Source: Photobacterium sp. JCM 19050
GTDB lineage: Bacteria > Pseudomonadota > Gammaproteobacteria > Enterobacterales > Vibrionaceae
Assembly: GCA_001310455.1 (NCBI GenBank)
Contig: BAXG01000041.1
Span: 1-48,628, forward strand
DNA length: 48,628 nucleotides
Direction of reading: 5' to 3'
Below are positions 19,138-27,414 of the stretch, one piece after another; position 1 is the stretch's first letter, and every line of letters starts with the position of its first letter. The notes beneath the pieces were generated by a model. The model was not told the origin of the DNA. It did no database searches and worked only from the letters and a program-made list of their open reading frames with translations. The position numbers were made by a program, and so were the translations under genes.

Positions 19138-20380
19138 GAGCTATTTCCCGATGAATCCACTGCTGGAAATTGCAGCACTTTGCAAACGTGGGGAAGATAA
19201 TCCCGCCTCCAAAATACTCTTTATTCCCCGGGAAGATGGGTTGACGGTTTTTGTTTCTAACGGAAAGGAAGCTCGGATATCTTTTGTAAAAGCGGAAGAT
19301 AGCGGGAAGGGACTGCACGATATTCAACTGTTTTGTATTAACGGCTACGTATTCTCCTCCATAGCACGCAGTCAGAAAGAGTCGCGGATCACGGCAAGTC
19401 CGGAATTAAGCCGGCTTTGTATCGTGTGGGGTGATGGCTTGCCTGAAAAAGCCACTGTTTTTCAGGATGAGCAACCACGTGGGGAATTAACATTATTGCC
19501 ATGCGACAGACATCTTATTCAGGGTTTCGAGCACCACACATTGTCTGTCCCTGAGCATATTGACAGGGAAATAACGAACCAGTTGTTGTTAGCGCTTGCT
19601 CAGCTCAAGATTGAAGCGCCAGTGCTTGATGAAGCACTGGTTCAAACCCTCGATTCAGAGCTCCTTATCAGTTATCGCACAGGTGACCATATCGGGGAGT
19701 TAAGGTTGCCAAGAGGCTCACTTCCGGAAACAGACCTTCATCTGTCGAAAGCCAGTTTCAAAGCCATTCTTGAGCATATGCAAAAGGGAGATATTCTTGC
19801 GCTGAAACAGGATCAGAGCGATATCTATCTGGTACTCGAAGAAGAAACGCGTTGTCTTAGGCAAAACAGACAGGACCTGAAAATTGAACCCGGCGACACC
19901 TCTGATGAAGGCACCGGTTTCAGTTTTAACGTCGAGCGGTTTAGATTTGCCTGGCGGCTTCGAGATCTCAAGCAACACAAAGAACAGATGTGTGGACGAC
20001 TTGCCTATTTGTATCTAACCCAATCTGATGGACTGTTTATTTTCGGCGAAGTTCCTCACCTTCAGAGTAGAGATCACGTCAAGGTCGATGGAAGGAAGCT
20101 GCCCAGAGAGGGGGCACTCTGCTTTGAAGTGGATGATCTTGGGGATATTCGCTTTGGCCTCAATAAATACGGCGCCGATAAATCGACAATTGGTATCAGT
20201 ATTTTGGATAAGGATGATGGAAGTTGCACACTGCAAATTTTTGACGCGGCAGGTAAAGCGCAGCGGCTGGTTCTTATTAGCATCAATTGCCGTTGGGATG
20301 ACGACGCATTCAGGCGTTTTGAAAGTGCTGTCAGCGAATGGAACCAGAAAGAGAAAGATGAGCCTTGTTGTCAGCATTAG
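19127..20380 (+). CDS. Island protein resembling a DNA polymerase III beta sliding clamp (hypothesis)
   Basis: 417 residues, intact, coupled to the upstream frame by an 11-nt overlap. Three successive segments follow the DnaN layout. Residues about 8-50 (LLEIAALCKRGEDNPASKIL, then FIPREDGLTVFVSNGKEARI) match the clamp domain-I opening. Residues about 210-255 (DLHLSKASFKAILEHMQKGD, then ILALKQDQSDIYLVL) match a domain-II helix-strand unit. Residues about 275-395 end in KDDGSCTLQIFDAAGKAQRL, like the clamp C-terminus. The usual length is about 366. The similarity is by eye only. If true, the island carries its own processivity factor. No other family came to mind. Confidence 0.5.
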   Translation: MKNKSYFPMNPLLEIAALCKRGEDNPASKILFIPREDGLTVFVSNGKEARISFVKAEDSGKGLHDIQLFCINGYVFSSIARSQKESRITASPELSRLCIVWGDGLPEKATVFQDEQPRGELTLLPCDRHLIQGFEHHTLSVPEHIDREITNQLLLALAQLKIEAPVLDEALVQTLDSELLISYRTGDHIGELRLPRGSLPETDLHLSKASFKAILEHMQKGDILALKQDQSDIYLVLEEETRCLRQNRQDLKIEPGDTSDEGTGFSFNVERFRFAWRLRDLKQHKEQMCGRLAYLYLTQSDGLFIFGEVPHLQSRDHVKVDGRKLPREGALCFEVDDLGDIRFGLNKYGADKSTIGISILDKDDGSCTLQIFDAAGKAQRLVLISINCRWDDDAFRRFESAVSEWNQKEKDEPCCQH

Positions 20381-20404
20381 AACAGCAATTGCTGTTCTAA
20401 TGCT
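20373..20404. repeat. Perfect 32-bp palindrome at the right end of the island
   Basis: Two 16-nt arms, AGCATTAGAACAGCAA and its exact reverse complement, with no spacer. It overlaps the stop codon of the clamp-like gene. Downstream is AAACAACGGTCTTTTATT, only a weak T-run. It could be a terminator, a recombinase or replication-initiator site, or an island end. Confidence 0.9.
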
Positions 20405-20477
20405 AAACAACGGTCTTTTATTGGGCCATTTATATAGCTTGGGATTTGGCTTTCTTTAAGCTGGTAGAGCAAAAAAG

Positions 20478-21559
20478 CTATGCCGTCGTCTCCTCAGGTA
20501 AAGGTGCTTTACCCAGCCAAAAGCGAACTTTGGAGGTGATGCGGAAAATGTAGCTGATCGTTGCGAAATAAATTGCGAACAAGGAAAGGAATAGCACGAA
20601 CATGATCGTTTCATGGATGCCATAAATTTCCCCAGCAATACCCATTCCTGCAAAAAGCGAAGCTAAGCTGCAAATCACAACCAAGGTCATTCTAGAAGAC
20701 AAACCGATTCGCTGACAGATATGATGCAGATGATTTCGGTCCGGCCTGAAAGGAGAATGCCCCTTTCGAACACGGCGGACCATAATTGTTGCCATGTCCA
20801 TAAGAGGTAATGCAATTATCCACAATGCCGCAACAGGACGAATGGCCTCGGTATGAATTGATTGCGAAGCTCGTATAAGGAACCACACCACAGTAAAGCC
20901 AATCAGCATACTGCCGGCATCCCCCATAAATACCTTAAACCGTTGCCCCAAAGGGATACCAAGGTTAAGTAGAATGTACGGGAGCAAGGCTGCAATATAC
21001 ATCAGGCAGTTTTCTGCAAGAGAATGATCTCCACTCAGCGTAAAAAGAACAGCCAGCGCACCAAATGATACCGATGCTAACCCGCCAAGCAGACCGTCTA
21101 TACCATCAACCATATTAAAGGCATTAATGGCGCCAATGACGGCTATGACAGTAACAAGGTAGCTCACCCAAGCGGGCAAATGCACCGGTACATTTCCGGC
21201 AATTCCGCCAAGTGCTCCAAGCTCAAACCGGCAGCAAAGATCATTGCAAGCGAGATACCAGCCTGGACAAAAAGCCGGATCTTAAAGCTGATATCAAACT
21301 TGTCGTCCAGAACACCAATTGAAATCAATATGGCGCCACAAGCCAGGTAAAGCCAGTCATCTGAGTCCGGCTCAAGATAAAGAACAGACGCCAGAAAGAT
21401 GGCACAGTAAATTGATACACCCCCAACCAACGGAATCACGCCTTTATGGTGCTTCCGTTCGTTAGGCTTATCGACAAGGTTTATCTTTTTAGCTACTTTT
21501 CGGAAAGCAAAAAGCAGCCCAAAGGACAACACGAAGGTTGTTGGGATAGCCAATGACAT
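20478..21559 (-). CDS. WecA/MraY-family undecaprenyl-phosphate sugar-1-phosphate transferase, copy 2, one frameshift
   Basis: Priming enzyme for the polysaccharide, with about ten membrane helices. The N-terminus MSLAIPTTFVLSFGLLFAFR is followed by KPNERKHHKGVIPLVGG, VLDDKFDISFKIRL, NAFNMVDGIDGLLGG, FMGDAGSMLIGFTVVW and RPDRNHLHHICQRIG. Near 21215 one base is lost, so that GLSLEHLAELP should read as ELGALGGIAGNVPVHLPAWV. The repaired length is about 360 residues. It shares motif order and much sequence with the gene at 6947-7991. It lies just upstream of the island's right end and downstream of galU on the same strand. Confidence 0.88.
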
Positions 21560-21633
21560 AGTTTTATGAATTGTTTAAATTAATTGGAAGATATTGGAGT
21601 TAGGTTTTAGCTGTTGATATTTGATGAAGTTGT

Positions 21634-21682
21634 GAGTTTTGAGTTTTGAGTTTTGAGTTTTGAGTTTTGAGTTTTGAGTTTT
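21634..21682. repeat. Heptanucleotide array, unit GAGTTTT (7 copies)
   Basis: Seven exact tandem copies of GAGTTTT between the second WecA-like gene and galU. The period matches the other arrays in the window, but the unit differs. Confidence 0.95.
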
Positions 21683-21779
21683 TTAGCAATAAATATCTGA
21701 TTTGAATGCAACAAACAAACTCTATGAGTAAAATCAGAATTTTGGTTTCCTGTTCAACTCGTAACTCACTTCTCTATTC

Positions 21780-22610
21780 TTACTTCTTATTTTGATACAC
21801 ATTTTCAAAACAGAAATTGGTTGCTTCTATAAAGCCTTCCACGCTACCGCAGTCAAATCGCTTACCTTTGAACTTATACGCCAGCACACAGCCAGTTCTC
21901 GCTTGATGAAGCAGTGCATCGGTGATTTGGATTTCACTGCCTTTGCCAGGCTCAGTATTCTCTAGGATGTCGAAAATATCGGGCGTTAAGATATAACGCC
22001 CGATAATGGCAAGGTTACTAGGCTCAGTACCCGGGGCTGGCTTTTCGACCATGTCGATGACTCGAATCAGATTGTCTGTTAGCGCTTCACCGGCAATCAC
22101 ACCATATTTGTGGGTGTCTTCTACCAGTACTTCTTCTACCGCGACAATCGAGCAACGGAACTGCTTGTACAGCGCCACCATTTGTGCCAGCACACCTTCT
22201 TCCAGGTTGATGCAAAGGTCATCTGCGAGCACAACAGCAAAGGGGTTATCCCCCACCAGTTCACGGCCCGTCAAAATCGCATGGCCGAGGCCTTTCATTT
22301 CACGTTGACGAATGTAGGTGAAGTTGGAGGAATCAATCACATTGCGGATATCGGTCAGCAAGGCTTCCTTGCTCGAGCCAGAAATTTGGTGTTCCAGTTC
22401 ATAGTTTTTATCGAAGTGATCCATTAAAGAGTGTTTACCACGGCCAGTAACAATACACATGTCCGTCATGCCGGCTTGAATCGCTTCGTCAACGCCGTAC
22501 TCAATGAGCGGTTTGTTGACGATAGGCATCATTTCTTTAGGCATGGATTTAGTGGCGGGCAAAAATCGAGTCCCGTAGCCAGCTGCGGGGAATAGACATT
22601 TTTTTATCAT
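21780..22610 (-). CDS. galU: UTP-glucose-1-phosphate uridylyltransferase
   Basis: Makes UDP-glucose for the polysaccharide and for LPS. 276 residues, intact and slightly short for the family. The nucleotide-binding signature is in the first 25 residues (FPAAGYGTRFLPATKSMPKE); PLIEYGVDEAIQAG, GLGHAILTGRELVGDNPFAV and KPAPGTEPSNLAIIGRYIL follow. It sits at the downstream side of the polymer cluster, separated from it by 660 nt of AT-rich sequence with an IS remnant. Confidence 0.95.
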   Translation of the reverse strand: MIKKCLFPAAGYGTRFLPATKSMPKEMMPIVNKPLIEYGVDEAIQAGMTDMCIVTGRGKHSLMDHFDKNYELEHQISGSSKEALLTDIRNVIDSSNFTYIRQREMKGLGHAILTGRELVGDNPFAVVLADDLCINLEEGVLAQMVALYKQFRCSIVAVEEVLVEDTHKYGVIAGEALTDNLIRVIDMVEKPAPGTEPSNLAIIGRYILTPDIFDILENTEPGKGSEIQITDALLHQARTGCVLAYKFKGKRFDCGSVEGFIEATNFCFENVYQNKK

Positions 22611-22944
22611 GAAAATATTTACTTTTGAAAAAACTTAAAATGAAAGATGAAAAATAACAAAGAAATAAAATTCAAAGAATATACCAACAGACAAAATATC
22701 CACAAAGAATTATAGTACGTATTTAAGAACTACATCACCCCTCAATACAGCATACTATCAATAGGAATGAAACAGAGAGAAATTTTGATAAAAATTGGAA
22801 GCACCAATTATACTATTCTCACGCATCGTAATTCAAACTACTGCTACCCCTGAGTTAGCCAACAAAAAATTAACACCTAAGGCAGCAAGACATAAATCTT
22901 GGCTTTTGAAAGACAAGAATAGAATCCTTTTCAGAATACGGTTT
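22611..22944. other. AT-rich intergenic stretch, no gene seen
   Basis: About 330 nt upstream of galU with no credible coding frame on either strand. It probably contains the galU promoter. Base composition shifts here from the core-like sequence to the AT-rich polymer cluster. Confidence 0.5.
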
Positions 22945-23086
22945 CAAAACGGTGACACGTAATCATCGATGTAAATATATGTGGCAGTTATTGAGGCGAG
23001 TGAAGGCATTTATGGTGAGTGCCGATACTTTTCCCGGGAACGGTCATGGTACCGCAAAAATGTAGCAGTATTAGGATAAGCTATAT
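22945..23086 (+). mobile_element. Remnant of an IS630-family element (3' end only)
   Basis: On the plus strand this stretch aligns by eye with the last 140 nt of the IS630 copy at 27415-28563. Shared landmarks include ATATGTGGCA, GGCATTTATGG versus AGCACTTTATGG, CCCGGGA, GCAAAAATGTAGCA versus GCGAAAATGTAGCA, and AGTATTAGG..AGCTAT versus ACTATTAGGGTCAGCTAT. No transposase frame remains. Confidence 0.75.
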
Positions 23087-23140
23087 AGAGATCCCACCGA
23101 CCGATTGCAATAATAAAAAGCATTTGATATCAAAACAATC

Positions 23141-23165
23141 ACAAATTACAAATTACAAATTACAA
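23141..23165. repeat. Short heptanucleotide array, unit ACAAATT (3.5 copies)
   Basis: ACAAATT repeated three times plus ACAA. The smallest of the 7-bp arrays; in AT-rich DNA it could be coincidental. Confidence 0.75.
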
Positions 23166-23267
23166 CCTCTCATCATTTAAAACTTCATATGGAATGACAA
23201 CATCAAAATGCATCAACCACAACACGTTAAAAATCTTTAGAGGAATAAACTAGATACTGAACATATA

Positions 23268-24350
23268 TCAACTTTTCAATAAACCATTGATCAAAAACTC
23301 TTCAGAAACCTTTCTCATAACACTCAACCTTTCATTGACAAAACTCCAATCAATGTCTGCATCCACAATCGAATCTGTATCCCCCTTAATAATCCGAGTC
23401 TCTAAGCCGAAAAGTCCTAATAAAGAGTAAAAGCGATCAGCACCTCTTTGCTCATTAACAAAACAATGAAATGGCTTGTTGAAAATAATACAAAAAACGC
23501 AACCATGAAAAGAGTCGGTAATCACATGTTTAGCATTGAGAATTGACTCCAACCAACTTTCCATACTGATGACTCTACCTGACTTATTTCCATCGTTTAG
23601 TAGATTTAAACTAATCGATCTTCTAAAAGCATATTCTGAAAGTAACTTTCTCTTTACATCCGATGAATCTAGCACATAAGCAAATAGTTCTTCCCTTTGA
23701 TTAGATAAATGTTCGAGACCTAAAGACCGGATATAAAATGACTTATTCATCATCATAGTTGGATCAAGAACGTGTAAGGAATCAACTTCGAAAAGTTCCT
23801 TACAAATATTTACTGCACTTTTCTCTCTCACAGAAATAGCGTCAAATTTTTTTAAATTCTCTGCATGATAAGGAATAGTAGTCTTGTCACCGCGAAATCC
23901 ACTTCCGCCAAAAGAAGCAGCATATGACAATTTTAAAGTATAATCAGGGACAAAACCTAAAGAAAAATCATTTATGAAATTTGTAAACCCCATACTTGCG
24001 AAAACTTGATCACTGCCAACGATACAAGCATCGTAATGTACTTTTTGGAAGTGCATACGCAATTCATGACTATTTCTAATTTCTATTGTTTTAGGAACCA
24101 TATAATTCATAATGAAGTTATTAAGCTTGCTATCCCTGACCAACTTTGGATAACTCCGACTATTCTTAGAAAAAAACAATAGATACCTATGAATAAAATA
24201 TTTTGAGAGAGCCTTTATTTTCCGCTCAGGCTGAAGGTTGACCAAAATGGGCTGATGCCCTAACTCTTTAATTAACTCCATCAAAGCATATGCCTGAATT
24301 ATTCCTCCGTAATTATTAACTAACGGAAATGTAACAATTGCTACCCTCAT
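23268..24350 (-). CDS. Polysaccharide pyruvyl transferase family protein
   Basis: 360 residues. The N-terminus MRVAIVTFPLVNNYGGIIQA and the central ACIVGSDQVFASMGFTNFIN match the family that adds ketal-linked pyruvate to sugars in exopolysaccharides (WcaK/CsaB/EpsO-like). The late motif KHVITDSFHGCVFCIIFNKP is characteristic (S/T-D-S-x-H-G). It is cytoplasmic, and the start has AAGAGGAAG upstream. It is last of the AT-rich polymer genes in transcription order; a pyruvylated repeat unit would make the polymer anionic. Intact. Confidence 0.85.
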   Translation of the reverse strand: MRVAIVTFPLVNNYGGIIQAYALMELIKELGHQPILVNLQPERKIKALSKYFIHRYLLFFSKNSRSYPKLVRDSKLNNFIMNYMVPKTIEIRNSHELRMHFQKVHYDACIVGSDQVFASMGFTNFINDFSLGFVPDYTLKLSYAASFGGSGFRGDKTTIPYHAENLKKFDAISVREKSAVNICKELFEVDSLHVLDPTMMMNKSFYIRSLGLEHLSNQREELFAYVLDSSDVKRKLLSEYAFRRSISLNLLNDGNKSGRVISMESWLESILNAKHVITDSFHGCVFCIIFNKPFHCFVNEQRGADRFYSLLGLFGLETRIIKGDTDSIVDADIDWSFVNERLSVMRKVSEEFLINGLLKS

Positions 24351-24493
24351 TTCTTCCTCTTAAATTAAACTTGCAACCAGTGCCTTTAAAAACTTGTTAA
24401 CAGAAGCTGAACAAAACATGAAATCATGTGATAATTTACATGCAATAATAAAAATTTATAACACTAGAAAATTTACAGTTCTTGCTTGACAGT

Positions 24494-25510
24494 TCATAAT
24501 GAAACCATAACTTCTGATAAACACCTACGCTTTGACAAAGTTACTCTAAATTCATCTTTAGCAATTCCAATTGGGATTATACAGATGATTTTTTCGGACC
24601 TTGGAATAGAAACAAAATCATATATTTTTTCTTCTTCTTTTTTAGTTTTACCCCAATTAGCCGGGCAATTTGCAATTTTCTTATAGTGAAGCGCATAAAG
24701 TAAATTCATTAAAAACATACCGCCATCAATATAAAATTGATTTCGTTCCCCTATCGTATAAAAATAATTTCTATCGGTGGTGAGAACTAACAACTGATTA
24801 ATGTTTTCAGTATACCCGGATAAGCCACCTTGAATCATTAGAATGCTATCTACACTTTCTTTGTCATTGACAAGATACACCTTTGACGCTTGTCTATTAC
24901 ATACCGATGGGGTGTTGGTTGCCAAACTAACAGCCTCTTCGATAACAGTAATAGGAACCAATTCCCCAGTGAAACTCCTTATACTTTTTCTGCTATTGGA
25001 AAACTGAAAAAAATTATTTTCAGTATTTTTATAAAAATCAGATTTCTTATGGCTAATAACCCCATTAAATTTAGAATCATATCTAAATGACAACACTTCC
25101 TTATAAAATCCATATTGTTCTGGCGTAAAAAAGTCCTCAATGTCTATATTATTCTTTTGGTGCAACTCATAGTATTTACACATTACTTTGTAAGCAACTT
25201 CAATTTGGGAATGATGAGACCTAGATATTATAAAGTCATGTTTAAGATTTTTGTGTAAACTTAATATCCTTTCTCTGGCAAACCTATACCTTGTATTTTC
25301 AAAAAGTAATCCTTTTTCGACGGAATGGTAGTCAAGAATAATCTGACATTCCAATTTATTCGGAGTATTTTGAAAAAAAACAGTTGAATGCTTATAATAT
25401 AGAACCATATCATTAAAGTAATTTATGATGATGCTGGGATGACTTTTTATATTATTAATAACACGCTGGCCAATAACTTTTTTAATCCTATTCTTTATGC
25501 TATTACTCAT
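24494..25510 (-). CDS. Nitroreductase-family protein in the polysaccharide cluster
   Basis: 338 residues. The C-terminal half is nitroreductase-like: SRKSIRSFTGELVPITVIEE, NTPSVCNRQASKVYLV, YIDGGMFLMNLLYALHYKKI and RSEKIICIIPIGIA, consistent with an FMN-binding fold. The N-terminal 150 residues (YHSVEKGLLFENTRYRFARE) are an extension often seen with pyruvyltransferase genes in exopolysaccharide loci. The substrate is unknown. It lies between wzx and the pyruvyltransferase, all in one direction, so a role in sugar or pyruvyl modification is inferred only from position. Confidence 0.8.
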   Translation of the reverse strand: MSNSIKNRIKKVIGQRVINNIKSHPSIIINYFNDMVLYYKHSTVFFQNTPNKLECQIILDYHSVEKGLLFENTRYRFARERILSLHKNLKHDFIISRSHHSQIEVAYKVMCKYYELHQKNNIDIEDFFTPEQYGFYKEVLSFRYDSKFNGVISHKKSDFYKNTENNFFQFSNSRKSIRSFTGELVPITVIEEAVSLATNTPSVCNRQASKVYLVNDKESVDSILMIQGGLSGYTENINQLLVLTTDRNYFYTIGERNQFYIDGGMFLMNLLYALHYKKIANCPANWGKTKKEEEKIYDFVSIPRSEKIICIIPIGIAKDEFRVTLSKRRCLSEVMVSL

Positions 25511-25584
25511 TTCTTTCTCTTTGTAAATAATATCTTTGGATTCAATTTGACATTACAATGCAAACGGACGTTTGATTTTAAAAA

Positions 25585-27114
25585 CTAACTTAACTTACGA
25601 AGCATTATTATCATGCTTCTTTTTAGAAAACGCTTCTCCATTATGCTAAGAGAGAAACACCAAATATAAAATACTGATACTAATAAAGATAAAATTGATG
25701 TAATTAAAAAACTCCCCCCCACCAATTCAATCGAATATTGTAGATAAACTATAGTTGCAGTAGAAAAAACAAAAGAAATAAGAGGTCCACAAACTACAGT
25801 TTTAAGATATTTCACAATGGATATACCAAAATATTTTTTAACAAACAGAATGCGGAACTTAAAGGCTACAATTGACAATAATATTGTAACAATAAAAGGT
25901 ATCAGTGTATTATCATAGCATTTAAGTAGTAAATATGATATTGGAATATTAAGCAATAGAATAGTACCTATAGTCATTTGATAGTACTTTATCCGCCCAG
26001 TAGCTTGAATAGATGTCATCAAACTTCCTGAAAAACCACAAACCAAACTATCAATAATAACCAATGTAGCAAACTCATTACTGTATTTAGGAACATTACC
26101 CAACCATAAATTTAAAACATAATCAATATTAACTAAAATTGGCAATGAACACAAACTAAGAAACAAGAATGAGTACTTTGATGCTGCAAAAACAAGTTGC
26201 ATCATTTGTTCTTTCTGGCCAGATGAGTAACTTTTAATAATTTGAGGATTAGCTGCTATATTTACATTCCCAACTAAGCCTAACAGTGCCCCATTTATTT
26301 GACTCGATACAGCCCTTGCTGCATTAACAGTTGGTCCAAAGAAAATATTTAGTAAAATAGATACACCTTGGTTAAATCCCACCCCTGATAGGTTTCCATA
26401 CAAACTCCAGCCAGTAAAGGAAAGCATTGACTTAAATAATTCAGAATTAAATGACCACTGGTAAGTTATACTCTTAATGTTAATTTTAACGTAAATATAA
26501 GGCATGAGAAATGAAAAAATAGAACCGATCACTACAAAGGATGAATAGAACACCAACTTATCGCCTTCTATTAGCATCAAACATAGAACTAATAGCAGAT
26601 TAACAATAACAACAAACATACTCATATAAGAATATATTTTAATTTTTTCGTATGCGATTAAAACTGCATTATACGGTGTCCCAAAAATCAAAATAACGAA
26701 AGAAATTACAGAGGACTGAAATACCCAAAAAGTAGCATCCATTCTTTCATCAGGTATTGTAAGTATGTTTTCAACAAACCATAAACCTACTGTTTGACTG
26801 CAAATGATAGCAACTAAGGCAATAACAAAATGTACATTTAAGCTCATGCTGAATACTTTTGACACTTCATTATCGTTGCGTCCGATTTCGTAGGATAGAA
26901 ATCTCTGCGTAGAAGAAGAAATTGACCCAGTCAAAAAGGAAAGTAGCGTTACAACACCGCCAACCACGTTATATATTCCATAATCAACCACCCCCAACTC
27001 TTGAAGTATTAATCTAGAACAACACAAAGAAACAAATAATTTTACCAATAAATTCACTAATAAAAAAAAACTATTAGAAAACATTAGCCTGCTATTTAGA
27101 TTACGATTACTCAT
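25585..27114 (-). CDS. wzx: Wzx-type lipid-linked oligosaccharide flippase
   Basis: 509 residues with about 12-14 hydrophobic helices. The N-terminal MFSNSFFLLVNLLVKLFVSL, YGIYNVVGGVVTLLSFLTGS and SSSTQRFLSYEIGRND are typical of the polysaccharide-transport/MOP family. It would move the undecaprenyl-diphosphate repeat unit across the inner membrane. Strongly AT-rich codon use. Intact; the 300 nt upstream hold no gene, only a small hairpin and the IS630 boundary. Confidence 0.88.
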   Translation of the reverse strand: MSNRNLNSRLMFSNSFFLLVNLLVKLFVSLCCSRLILQELGVVDYGIYNVVGGVVTLLSFLTGSISSSTQRFLSYEIGRNDNEVSKVFSMSLNVHFVIALVAIICSQTVGLWFVENILTIPDERMDATFWVFQSSVISFVILIFGTPYNAVLIAYEKIKIYSYMSMFVVIVNLLLVLCLMLIEGDKLVFYSSFVVIGSIFSFLMPYIYVKINIKSITYQWSFNSELFKSMLSFTGWSLYGNLSGVGFNQGVSILLNIFFGPTVNAARAVSSQINGALLGLVGNVNIAANPQIIKSYSSGQKEQMMQLVFAASKYSFLFLSLCSLPILVNIDYVLNLWLGNVPKYSNEFATLVIIDSLVCGFSGSLMTSIQATGRIKYYQMTIGTILLLNIPISYLLLKCYDNTLIPFIVTILLSIVAFKFRILFVKKYFGISIVKYLKTVVCGPLISFVFSTATIVYLQYSIELVGGSFLITSILSLLVSVFYIWCFSLSIMEKRFLKRSMIIMLRKLS

Positions 27115-27377
27115 TAAAATATCCGATAATGAAATAAGAAGTAAACATTGAATACTTCATATGACACGGCATGTGAATTAAAAATGACTCTAGTCATCAA
27201 TTGATTGACGCCAAGAAATGTATATTAAGATTAAACCTTATGTGATTAATTTCCAAACACGACGCCAGGACAATATTTAACTCAATAGTAGGCACCACGA
27301 AATGGCTTTTGTGTATAATTAAAAAAATAATATTAACAGAAAATTATTAATGTAGGATTAAACTAACAGTAAATAAT

Positions 27378-27396
27378 CCACCTGCATAGCAGGTGG
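27378..27396. other. Small perfect hairpin beside the IS630 copy
   Basis: Eight-base arms CCACCTGC / GCAGGTGG with loop ATA, 18 nt outside the IS630 end. It has no clear T-run in the direction of flanking genes. It could be a weak terminator or the relic of another element's end. Confidence 0.6.
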
Positions 27397-27414
27397 CTTT
27401 GACCATGCCCCCTA

